Shown: piece by piece, positions 17,076 through 25,071 of the stretch
Layout: each line of letters begins with the position of its first letter
How positions within the stretch are numbered: the stretch's first letter is position 1
From: Hydrogenophaga crassostreae
GTDB taxonomy: Bacteria > Pseudomonadota > Gammaproteobacteria > Burkholderiales > Burkholderiaceae_C
Direction of reading: 5' to 3'
NCBI RefSeq assembly: GCF_001761385.1
Contig: NZ_CP017476.1
Span: forward strand, 2,469,501-2,533,500
Length of the DNA stretch: 64,000 nucleotides
Translations under genes and position numbers: made by a program
Notes under the pieces: model-generated
Database searches by the model: none
What the model saw: the letters and a program-made list of their open reading frames with translations, nothing else
Told to the model about the DNA's origin: nothing

Positions 17076-17357
17076 ATGAAACTGAAAAACTCTCTTCTCA
17101 TCTTGGCCATTGCCGCTGCACCAGTCTTCGCCATGGACGCTCAACCCTCCAACTTGAGCAAAACTGTGCCCCTCAAAGGCGGCGAAACACTTTATGTCTT
17201 CAAGGACGGCCGCATGGCCAAAGCCAACAAATTTGGCCGCCCGGTGTACCTCAAGCCAGGCGAAATGTTGGCTCCAGTCGAAGGTCAACCAATTGCCGCA
17301 GTGGGCAACGAAATCGCCCAACTTTCCGTCTTGATTCGAAAGGGTCACGCCAACTGA
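17076..17357 (+). CDS. copK: CopK-like periplasmic copper protein
   Basis: 93 residues with a signal peptide (cleavage near VFAMD) and a mature beta-fold of about 73 residues. It matches Cupriavidus CopK in its KTxxL..G..., VFKDG.M, NKFG, GNEI and RKGH signatures. CopK is secreted in bulk on copper stress and binds Cu(I) through Met thioethers. Here the mature part keeps few Met residues (in MDAQ, GRM and GEM), so some of the known ligands appear replaced. Preceded by a candidate CopR box; monocistronic and divergent from the copRS side. Confidence 0.75.
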   Translation: MKLKNSLLILAIAAAPVFAMDAQPSNLSKTVPLKGGETLYVFKDGRMAKANKFGRPVYLKPGEMLAPVEGQPIAAVGNEIAQLSVLIRKGHAN

Positions 17358-17417
17358 TCAATTGGGGTCGAGGCAACTTTAGGCCCATCAGAGCCAGTTG
17401 CTTCGGCGTCCTTCAAT

Positions 17418-18800
17418 TCAGTCAGCATCGCCTGGGAAATTCAAGCTGAAGCATGTTGTTCCACCTTGAGACGTCGCGAAGGCTTCACCGCCATGAGCGC
17501 GCATGATGGCTTGGGTGATGGACAGTCCCAAGCCTGCACCGCCTGTCTCAGGATGTGTCCTGGAGCTGTCGGCGCGGTAAAACCGGTCGAAGAGTCGCGG
17601 CAAGCTGCTCGTCGGTATGTCGGCGCCCGCATTGGATACATGAACAGTTACGCCGCTGCCACAAGGCTCGATAGACACTTCGACGGATCTACCCGGTGAT
17701 GTGTGCCGCAAGGCGTTAGACATCAAGTTGCTGATAGCTCTGCGGATCATGAGGCTGTCACCCCGCGTGGCTCCTTGCCCATTCCAGACCAGGGCAATGC
17801 GACTTTCCTCCGCCAATGCCTCATAGAAATCAAACAATGCAGAGACCTCGTCCTCAAGCACGACAATTTCGGGGTTGGGAAGTGAGATGCCGTTTTCGGT
17901 GGTGGCCAAATACAGCATGTCTGAGACCATGCGGGTCAGACGCTGAAGCTCCTCCGAATTTGACGCCAAGATCTCTTCGTGTTGGGCGACGGTGCGTTGT
18001 TGTGAAAGCCCAACCTGTGTCTCCGTCAACATGTTGCAGATGGGCGTGCGCAGCTCATGAGCGAGGTCCGAGGAGAACTCAGTGAGCCGCTGAAAGTCGA
18101 TCTGCAAACGCTGAAACATGTCATTGAGTGTTTGGGCCAAATCAGCCATCTCAATGGGTATAGTTTCCACTGGCATCCGCTGATCCAGGTTTTTGATGTT
18201 CACAGCGCCCGCTTGGGCCCTCATCTTTCTCAGCGGCCGAAGTCCACTGTGCGCTGCGAGCCACCCCAAAGCACCGCAAATGAGTGTAGCCACCACGATA
18301 TAGATCAGCAGTGTCTTCTCGAAAATCGCCTTAAAGCGTGCGTGGTGTTGGGTGTTCAACACCACGAGGATATTCATGGGCGCGGCAGACGCTCCAGGAG
18401 CGGCCATCTTCCCTTCAAGTGCACGGTAGCTAAGTCCATTGCGCTTCCATGAGAAGAGGCCCTCTACAGAAGCCGTCCTTTGAACTCCATTGTCTAATGT
18501 AAGTGTGGTCTCATCTGAGGTTGCAAAGACCACATCGCTTCCCGATTGGATGCGCACGGCGAGGTCCTTATGGCTCTGAAGCACATCTGCTAGCCGCATC
18601 GCGAGGTCGGATCGATCTGTTGACTCCGCTCCGATTTCTTGGATAAGGTGCAGCTTGTCCTGCAGTGCCGCGCGATCCAGGTCCACGAAGTGGCGCTCAA
18701 CCGACGTTGAAATGAGCCAGCCCAGGCCCATCAGAATAGACGCTGAAATTAGAGTGAAGAGGACGCCGATTCGGGCAGTAAGTGACAGACGGACAGTCAC
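17418..18800 (-). CDS. copS: Copper sensor histidine kinase CopS/CusS
   Basis: 460-residue inner-membrane kinase: TM1 at about 9-31, a periplasmic sensor domain, TM2 at about 163-185, HAMP, then the phospho-acceptor helix SSDLAHELRTP (His) and the ATPase domain with N box (NLMSNALRHT) and G box (GGAGLGLSI). It is the heavy-metal sensor kinase type (CusS/CopS). The start overlaps copR by 4 bp. Expected to sense periplasmic copper and phosphorylate CopR. Confidence 0.93.
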   Translation of the reverse strand: MTVRLSLTARIGVLFTLISASILMGLGWLISTSVERHFVDLDRAALQDKLHLIQEIGAESTDRSDLAMRLADVLQSHKDLAVRIQSGSDVVFATSDETTLTLDNGVQRTASVEGLFSWKRNGLSYRALEGKMAAPGASAAPMNILVVLNTQHHARFKAIFEKTLLIYIVVATLICGALGWLAAHSGLRPLRKMRAQAGAVNIKNLDQRMPVETIPIEMADLAQTLNDMFQRLQIDFQRLTEFSSDLAHELRTPICNMLTETQVGLSQQRTVAQHEEILASNSEELQRLTRMVSDMLYLATTENGISLPNPEIVVLEDEVSALFDFYEALAEESRIALVWNGQGATRGDSLMIRRAISNLMSNALRHTSPGRSVEVSIEPCGSGVTVHVSNAGADIPTSSLPRLFDRFYRADSSRTHPETGGAGLGLSITQAIMRAHGGEAFATSQGGTTCFSLNFPGDAD

Positions 18801-19483
18801 GCGGGAACCTCTGGCTCCTCGATGACATAGCCCATGCCTCGCACGGTTTGCAAAAGCTTGTGTTGAAACGGGTCATCAATTTTTGCCCTGAGACGCCTGA
18901 TCGCGACTTCAATGACGTTGGTATCGCTGTCGAAGTTCATATCCCAAACCTGAGATGCGATGAGCGAACGCGGAAGCACTTCACCGTGGCGACGCATCAA
19001 GAGTTCCAAAAGCCCAAACTCTTTGGCCGTGAGGTCGATGCGCTTTCCTTCGCGGGATACTCTGCGCCGCAAGAGATCCAGTTCGAGATCCATCACTTTG
19101 AGCAAGGTGACCTCCGTGCCAGTCCTCCCGCGTCGAAGGATGGTTCGCACCCGAGCCAGCAACTCAGAAAAAGAAAAAGGTTTGATCAGGTAGTCATCCG
19201 CACCAAGTTCAAGGCCTTTTACTCGGTCCTCGATATGGTCCTTCGCTGTCAAGAACAGAACAGGAATATCACTCCCAGATGCTCTCAAACTTCTGAGTAT
19301 TTGCCATCCGTCCATGCCCGGCAACATCACATCAAGGATGGCGAGATCGTACTCACCGCCCATGCTCTGGTGCAACCCATCTACCCCATTGCTCACCAGA
19401 TCAGTGACATAACCCGCTTCGTTCAGTCCTTGGCGGAGGTAGTTGCCCGTTTTGGGTTCATCTTCTGCAATAAGTATCTTCAT
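18797..19483 (-). CDS. copR: Copper response regulator CopR/CusR
   Basis: 228-residue OmpR-type regulator: receiver domain with acidic pair (AEDEP), phospho-acceptor Asp in LAILDVMLPGMDG and Lys in LIKPFSF, then a winged-helix DNA-binding domain (NVIEVAIRRLRAKID). Start ATG 19483 chosen because the protein then begins MKILIAEDE, as in all relatives; the open frame to 19603 adds a non-homologous leader. It probably binds the motifs at 13803, 16955 and 19538. Confidence 0.94.
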   Translation of the reverse strand: MKILIAEDEPKTGNYLRQGLNEAGYVTDLVSNGVDGLHQSMGGEYDLAILDVMLPGMDGWQILRSLRASGSDIPVLFLTAKDHIEDRVKGLELGADDYLIKPFSFSELLARVRTILRRGRTGTEVTLLKVMDLELDLLRRRVSREGKRIDLTAKEFGLLELLMRRHGEVLPRSLIASQVWDMNFDSDTNVIEVAIRRLRAKIDDPFQHKLLQTVRGMGYVIEEPEVPA

Positions 19484-19537
19484 GGCGCTGTTCCTTTCCA
19501 AGAAGTGTGCGCCATTTGAAAGGTAAAAAAACAAAGG

Positions 19538-19553
19538 TGTCAGATTTGTAATC
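19538..19553 (+). promoter_or_regulatory. Candidate CopR box upstream of the copper ATPase operon
   Basis: GTGTCA-GATTT-GTAAT, matching CTGACA-N5-GTAAT with two mismatches, in the copR/ATPase divergent intergenic region and oriented toward the DUF2933-ATPase pair. It may also affect copR from the opposite side. Confidence 0.5.
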
Positions 19554-19721
19554 GTGCTGTTAGGTAGCTGATGGCTACAAGGGAACAAACTGGCTTTGGA
19601 CATTTGCCTTTGTCATGGGGTGGGTAAATCATCACCACAGAAACAGGTAGGAACTCAAATCTTCTGGCGCTTGACATTCACACCATGTCAAGGTCTATCG
19701 TTAAAGTCATCAAAGGCAGCG

Positions 19722-19991
19722 ATGCCGAATACCAACCGTGAAAGATCCACAGAAATGACAGCCGTCCAAGCAAAAGAAGGCAAGGCACACCAGTCCTCAT
19801 GGCACCTGAGCAGGCCGCTAAAAGCGGCAGTTTGGGCGGTAGCTGCGGCAGGGGGATTCTTTTTGTTGCGTGAGAACTGGTCGCCTATTTCCGGGAACTG
19901 GATTTACCTGTTGCTGTTGGCTTGTCCATTGATGCATTTCTTCCACGGACATGGTGGGCATACCAAGCAAGCAGATATACGCGAGGAATAG
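19722..19991 (+). CDS. DUF2933 small membrane protein
   Basis: About 89 residues with a hydrophobic stretch made of two short helices (about 38-70) followed by a His-rich cytosolic tail (MHFFHGHGGHTKQ). DUF2933 proteins often precede Cu(+) P-type ATPases, as here, where the ATPase starts 6 bp downstream. I prefer ATG 19722 (AAAGG 5 bp upstream); ATG 19755 is an alternative. The His-rich tail may deliver metal to the pump; this is inference. Confidence 0.75.
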   Translation: MPNTNRERSTEMTAVQAKEGKAHQSSWHLSRPLKAAVWAVAAAGGFFLLRENWSPISGNWIYLLLLACPLMHFFHGHGGHTKQADIREE

Positions 19992-19997
19992 GTAGCC

Positions 19998-22382
19998 ATG
20001 GACCCCAAATCAAATCACACATACCATCACGCCGGCCACAAGCACGGCTCCGCATCACCTCTAGCCAAAGCCCATGGCTTGAAAGATCCCGTGTGTGGAA
20101 TGACAGTGACCGACAAGTCTGAGCACCACGCCATACACGAGGGCAAATCCTTCTATTTCTGCAGCGCGAAATGCCGAACAAAGTTCACCGATCAGCCCGA
20201 TCGCTACGCAAGCGGCGAAGATGGTCTAATCAAGAATGAGGCTGAGGCAGTACCCCCGGCGGCCGGTGCTATCTACACCTGCCCAATGCACCCAGAGATC
20301 AGGCAGGACCACCCTGGCAGTTGCCCCAAGTGTGGAATGACACTGGAACCGGTGATGCCATCGCTGGAGGATGACGAGAATCCTGAGCTGATTGACTTCA
20401 CACGCCGCTTCTGGTGGACCTTGCCCTTCTCTATTGCAGTCATGGTGTTGGCAATGGCGGGTCATAGCTTGGGCTGGTTTGCCCCGCGCACGCAAACCTG
20501 GATCGAATTGGTGCTTTCACTACCCGTCGCGTTATGGGCAGGATGGCCGTTTTACGTGCGGGGTGTTCAGTCGCTGGTCAACCGCAGCCCCAACATGTGG
20601 ACATTGATCGGCCTTGGAACGAGCGTCGCCTTTGTCTACAGCGTGGTGGCCACTTTGGCACCGCAGATATTCCCTCCTGCCTTCGTAACCAACGGCGCGG
20701 TCGCGGTCTACTTTGAAGCGGCAGCGGTCATCATTTCTTTGACACTGTTTGGGCAGATTCTCGAATTGAAGGCTCGGTCACAAACATCCGCAGCCATCAA
20801 GTCGCTGCTGGGCCTGGCACCCAAAACGGCGCGCCGCATCGCAGAAGACGGCACAGAAGAAGACGTCCCGCTGTCCAATGTGCACGTTGGAGACCATTTG
20901 CGTGTGCGGCCGGGCGAGAAGGTGCCTGTGGACGGTATTGTGATCGAGGGCTCCAGCGCACTGGATGAGTCCATGCTGACGGGTGAACCGTTGCCGGTCA
21001 CAAAGCGTGTTGGCGACAAGCTCATTGGTGCGACCATGAATACCAGCGGCGCACTGGTGATGCGATCGGAACACGTAGGCTCGGCGACCGTGCTGTCGCA
21101 GATTGTGCAGATGGTCGCTCAGGCACAGCGGTCTCGCGCTCCCATGCAGCGCATGGCCGACGTCGTGGCTGGCTACTTCGTGGTGACCGTGGTGGGCATC
21201 GCCATCTTGACCTTTTTCGCCTGGGGCCTGTTTGGCCCAGAGCAGGGGTGGTTTTTTGGTTTGATCAATGCCGTCGCGGTGCTGATCATCGCCTGCCCAT
21301 GTGCCCTCGGCTTGGCGACGCCCATGTCCATCATGGTGGCGACCGGCAGGGGGGCGACCAGCGGTGTGCTGTTCCGCGATGCGGCAGCCATTGAGAATCT
21401 GCGCAAGATTGACACCCTGATCGTCGATAAGACCGGCACGCTGACCGAGGGTCGTCCCGTGTTTGAGAAGGCCTTGGCTGCCAATGGCTTCGATGAAGTT
21501 GATGTGCTTCGCCTTGCCGCGAGTCTGGACCAAGGCAGCGAACATCCGTTGGCCGCCGCCATTGTTTCGGCAGCGCGCGAGCAGGGGTTGGATTTGTCCA
21601 CACCTGAGCAGTTCGACTCGGAGTCCGGCATTGGCGTGCGCGGCACGGTTGACGGGAAGGCACTGTCGCTCGGCAACACCGCGTTGATGGATCAACTCGG
21701 TGTTTCGGTTGCGGCCTTGAAAGCGCAAGCCGAAGAACTGCGAAGCCAAGGCGCCAGCGTCATGCATCTTGCAGTCGACGGGCAGTTGGCTGGCCTGCTG
21801 GCGGTGTCAGACCCTGTCAAGTCAACCACGCCCGACGCTCTGGCCGCGCTGCGCAAGTCAGGACTTCGCATCATCATGGCCACTGGTGATGGCTTGACCA
21901 CCGCAAAGGCTGTCGGCAAACGTCTTGGCATTGAAGAGGTGCATGGCGAAGTCAAGCCTGCAGACAAGCTGGCGCTGGTCGAGAAGCTGCAAAAGGAAGG
22001 TCGTGTGGTTGCAATGGCGGGCGATGGCATCAACGATGCGCCTGCACTGGCCAAGGCTGATGTTGGCATAGCCATGGGGACGGGAACCGACGTGGCAATG
22101 AACAGTGCTCAGCTGACCCTTGTCAAGGGAGATCTTCGCGGCATCGCAACGGCACGTGCGCTTTCGGTTGCCACAGTGGCCAACATGAAGCAGAACCTGG
22201 GTTTTGCGTTTATTTACAACGCCTTGGGTGTGCCCTTGGCCGCTGGCGTTCTTTTTCCCTTCACCGGCTGGCTGTTGTCGCCCTTGATCGCTGCATTGGC
22301 GATGAGCCTCAGCTCTGCTTCGGTGATCTCTAATGCACTTCGATTGCGGACTTCAAAGGTGGATCAAGAGGGCGATCACTGA
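19998..22382 (+). CDS. copF: Cu(+)-exporting P-type ATPase with YHS and heavy-metal-binding domains
   Basis: 794-residue P1B-ATPase exporting Cu(I)/Ag(I). N terminus: His-rich leader, YHS domain (KDPVCGMTV...FCSAKC), then a YTCPMHPEI...CPKCGM metal-binding domain in place of the usual HMA domain, the SilP/CopF arrangement. The membrane core has CPC (IIACPCALGL), phosphorylation DKTGTLTEG, SEHPLA in the N domain and GDGINDAPAL. The C terminus holds the last two helices with NALGVP and MSLSSASVISNALR. Downstream of the DUF2933 gene and a CopR box. The symbol follows Cupriavidus usage; copA/silP are alternatives. Confidence 0.93.
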   Translation: MDPKSNHTYHHAGHKHGSASPLAKAHGLKDPVCGMTVTDKSEHHAIHEGKSFYFCSAKCRTKFTDQPDRYASGEDGLIKNEAEAVPPAAGAIYTCPMHPEIRQDHPGSCPKCGMTLEPVMPSLEDDENPELIDFTRRFWWTLPFSIAVMVLAMAGHSLGWFAPRTQTWIELVLSLPVALWAGWPFYVRGVQSLVNRSPNMWTLIGLGTSVAFVYSVVATLAPQIFPPAFVTNGAVAVYFEAAAVIISLTLFGQILELKARSQTSAAIKSLLGLAPKTARRIAEDGTEEDVPLSNVHVGDHLRVRPGEKVPVDGIVIEGSSALDESMLTGEPLPVTKRVGDKLIGATMNTSGALVMRSEHVGSATVLSQIVQMVAQAQRSRAPMQRMADVVAGYFVVTVVGIAILTFFAWGLFGPEQGWFFGLINAVAVLIIACPCALGLATPMSIMVATGRGATSGVLFRDAAAIENLRKIDTLIVDKTGTLTEGRPVFEKALAANGFDEVDVLRLAASLDQGSEHPLAAAIVSAAREQGLDLSTPEQFDSESGIGVRGTVDGKALSLGNTALMDQLGVSVAALKAQAEELRSQGASVMHLAVDGQLAGLLAVSDPVKSTTPDALAALRKSGLRIIMATGDGLTTAKAVGKRLGIEEVHGEVKPADKLALVEKLQKEGRVVAMAGDGINDAPALAKADVGIAMGTGTDVAMNSAQLTLVKGDLRGIATARALSVATVANMKQNLGFAFIYNALGVPLAAGVLFPFTGWLLSPLIAALAMSLSSASVISNALRLRTSKVDQEGDH

Positions 22383-22439
22383 TCTCTCTGAATCGGACAC
22401 AACCCCATGCAAAAGCAGTTCACACCACGCCCATTCGTC

Positions 22440-22650
22440 CTTGATCAGCGCTAAAAAACCTGCGGCATTGGCCGTCTGGTTGGCCACACTGGTGTGGCCG
22501 CCTCAGGATCCAGAGTCCATTGAGCACGGACACCCTGATCTGCCAGCGGGACACGCCCATGGCGTGGGTTCCACCGAGCTAGGTGGGCGCCATTCGCACC
22601 CTTTTGTGATTAATAACCACCACCCGCACTGGCCCAATCCGAGCCGATGA
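22440..22650 (+). pseudogene. C-terminal remnant of an MFS transporter
   Basis: In the frame ending at 22650 the translation LAVWLATLVWPPQ... continues into IEHGHPDLPAGHAH and HSHPFVINNHHPHWP, which resembles the His-rich C-terminal tail of MFS transporters (typical form HPDLPADHPH...HAFVIDDLHPHWP). Nothing of the twelve membrane segments is present; upstream is the ATPase stop. I read it as a leftover from deletion of an MFS gene. Confidence 0.4.
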
Positions 22651-22925
22651 TGTCGACGCTGGATATTTTGACGTGCTCCTCGTCTTCTCCCAGACACCTC
22701 AGTGGAGAGCTTCAAGTACTTCGGCTTTGGTTGGATGCTGAATATCGAAACAAATTCGCTTTGGGGAACTGACTCCACGAAAAGCTGATTTTCGGCATGC
22801 CGGGCAACCACGGGGGCGAAACCTAAAGTTCAAGATATGGGGAAGCCGTCGGTGATGCGGCGCCAACCTGCTCCCGGAAGCCCTATGACAGCAGTAACCC
22901 GCCGATGGCGGTCATTCGTAATCGG
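22651..22925. other. Intergenic, nothing recognised
   Basis: About 275 bp without a convincing coding frame, RNA gene or repeat. Confidence 0.4.
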
Positions 22926-23498
22926 CTATTTACCCTCTTTGTGCGGAACCCCGATAAAGCGAGGCACTTGCCTTGCGTAGTCTTCGTACGATTGTCCGAA
23001 GTGGCGTTCAAGCCATGGCTCCTCCAGCAATGGTGCCAGCACGTAAAGGAGTGCCCAGATGGCGACCAATGGATAGACGAAAAGCGAGTGTGCTACCAGT
23101 CCAAGTCCAAGTAGGCCAAATATGGTGACGACGTAAATGGGGTTCCTGCTCCAGCCATACCAACCCGTTGTCGTAAGCGAACCTGCTTCACCGTGAGCAT
23201 CGCGCCAACCCAGTTTCCCAGTGATGTAGAAGGCTAGACCGAAACCAGAAACCAGTAGAACCCATCCGATGACGAAAACGTGCATAGGCAACGCTCCCGC
23301 GCTGCGATAGTCGATGACGCTCAAGGTGCAGGTCCCCAATACAAGCGCCCGGAACGGCCACCAGAAAGCTTGGTACTTCCACGTTCCCACCTCATCTGGC
23401 GGCCAGATGCGGAGCTTTGTCCATCGCAGCGAAGCGGCTGATAACAGCAAAAGACCGCCACCACAGACGAATGAAACGATGAAAACTGCTGTCGTCAC
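22926..23498 (-). CDS. Isoprenylcysteine carboxyl methyltransferase-like membrane protein
   Basis: 190 residues with about five hydrophobic segments. The C-terminal part has the ICMT/phospholipid methyltransferase signature: TTGWYGWSRNPIY followed by EEPWLERHFGQSYEDYARQVPRFIG. Such proteins are frequent in metal-resistance islands, but their substrate is not known; true prenylcysteine is absent from bacteria, so a lipid or small-molecule methyltransferase is more likely. Located between the copper ATPase and the L,D-transpeptidase, with no clear operon partner. Confidence 0.75.
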   Translation of the reverse strand: MTTAVFIVSFVCGGGLLLLSAASLRWTKLRIWPPDEVGTWKYQAFWWPFRALVLGTCTLSVIDYRSAGALPMHVFVIGWVLLVSGFGLAFYITGKLGWRDAHGEAGSLTTTGWYGWSRNPIYVVTIFGLLGLGLVAHSLFVYPLVAIWALLYVLAPLLEEPWLERHFGQSYEDYARQVPRFIGVPHKEGK

Positions 23499-23792
23499 TT
23501 GTTAGGCTTGGCTCAACGTCGAAAATGGCCGTAAATGCACGGGAAAATGAACCTGGTTCATAACCTGTTCATCGAATACTCCAGAAGGTGCTTGCAGCCC
23601 AATGTGCACCACTTCACTACCGTGCCAATCGTATCTTGATACGCTGGCACGCCCACGGCACTCCTCCACTTCCAAGTTGAGCCGAAATTGACAACTCGGC
23701 CTTGAAGGGAAAAAGCCGCACAAACGCAGGGTGCGTCTGAATTCAGAGCTTCGCATGGCAAAGGAGCAATCCCGATCGCTGCTCAAATGTCC
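23499..23792. other. Intergenic, one doubtful 94-codon frame
   Basis: A minus-strand open frame at 23502-23786 has no recognisable family, signal or ribosome site; I do not call it a gene. Confidence 0.35.
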
Positions 23793-25052
23793 TCAGACCG
23801 GTCCGTCGAAGAACAGTTGCCAGCGCCTTTGCTCTTGAACCCAATATTGGCGACGATCGACACTTCGGGATTGCCTTGGTGAGGTAGCGGTGTAGTTGAC
23901 GATCGCCACCTCAGCTTGACGCGACCAGCGGAACACCGAAACATTGCGCCATTGGGCCTGTGGGTCGGGCTCAGGGATGGTGCGCCTAGCGTCGACTTTG
24001 GATGACACATTGTGAAACGAACTGCTGTCACGCGCATTGAAGTCCGCCGTTTGCAGCGCTTGCAACACTTGTTTGTCACCGCGGGCGTAGGCCGTCTGCC
24101 ATTGGGTGCACAAGGCCAGGAAGCTGCGCCGCTCAGCAGCCAGTTCGGCGGGTCGAACCCAGTTCACTTCGTCAGCAATCACGACGGGTGTGCGTCGGGT
24201 TTGCAGCACGCTCATCAAGTAGGCCATGTCGTCGTTGGCCAGGGCGACGCACCCCTCGGTGGCAAAGGGGCTGCGTGAGTAGGTTTCGCGCGGCACGCCA
24301 TGCAACCAGATCCCACTGCCGGTGCGCCCCAAGCGCCGGTCGTACTCGTTGGGGTAGTTCAACGGAAGTGCACCAATCCCGTAGAGCTCATCGACCTGCT
24401 TGTCTTCCAATCGGCTGGTGATGTGATAAACGCCCAGTGGCGTTCGGAGATCACCTTCCACCTGTTTGCCGAAACCCGCCTGACCGATAGATGCGTAGAA
24501 GCTGCGTATCAATCGCAAGCTGCCGGACTGTTGTTCGAACACAAAGACTCTTGAATGACTTGCATCCACCACAACGACATGCTGAACGTTGCGTGCCAGC
24601 TCAATCACCTGTTCTGGCACGGCACCGGGTGACGGCATTTCCCTGAGTGCGCTCAATCGCCTGTTGGCCTCGGTGCGCAGGTTTTGCAGTTGTGCTCGAA
24701 CAGCTGGAGGACCATCCTTTATGGTCGCCAGATTGGTCAGCGACCCACTCTGGGCGACCAGAAGGTCCCCGTAGACAAGTTGGCCCAACTGAAAACCTGG
24801 GACGTCTCTCACCAGCGCTCCGGCCATGGTCAGGGCCTGCTTATCCCCTGCACCAATCGCGCGATACACCTCGATTAAGCGCGCCTCCGGCGACGATGAT
24901 ACGGAGCCGGAAAGCACGGTGCCCGCGTTCAAGATGCCGCTCCTGGTCTGGCCAACGGCCTTCCCAAGTGGCAGAACCAGGGAAGCTGCGGCAACAGCCG
25001 TTTGGGAGAGCAGGTTTCGACGAGAGATGGGCAGTTCGAAAGTTCCAGTCAT
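23793..25052 (-). CDS. L,D-transpeptidase (YkuD) with C-terminal NTF2-like (Cds6) domain
   Basis: 419 residues: signal peptide with twin Arg (ISRRNLLSQTAVAAAS), an alpha-helical region, the YkuD domain with conserved HGVP and the catalytic-Cys segment SPFATEGCVAL, and a C-terminal NTF2-like domain (CTQWQTAYARGDKQVL ... YWVQEQRRWQLFFDGP). The T-E-G-C form instead of S-H-G-C is the YafK/ErfK-type variant. It would cut or join peptidoglycan cross-links or attach proteins. Start ATG 25052 is chosen because the leader upstream is not signal-like. It is 19 bp downstream of the M23 gene. Confidence 0.82.
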   Translation of the reverse strand: MTGTFELPISRRNLLSQTAVAAASLVLPLGKAVGQTRSGILNAGTVLSGSVSSSPEARLIEVYRAIGAGDKQALTMAGALVRDVPGFQLGQLVYGDLLVAQSGSLTNLATIKDGPPAVRAQLQNLRTEANRRLSALREMPSPGAVPEQVIELARNVQHVVVVDASHSRVFVFEQQSGSLRLIRSFYASIGQAGFGKQVEGDLRTPLGVYHITSRLEDKQVDELYGIGALPLNYPNEYDRRLGRTGSGIWLHGVPRETYSRSPFATEGCVALANDDMAYLMSVLQTRRTPVVIADEVNWVRPAELAAERRSFLALCTQWQTAYARGDKQVLQALQTADFNARDSSSFHNVSSKVDARRTIPEPDPQAQWRNVSVFRWSRQAEVAIVNYTATSPRQSRSVDRRQYWVQEQRRWQLFFDGPV

Positions 25053-25071
25053 GAGAGTCAATGCCTGATTG

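Noticed and set aside
23502..23786. 94-codon minus-strand frame next to the L,D-transpeptidase gene
   Set aside because: No recognisable family and poor start; probably chance.
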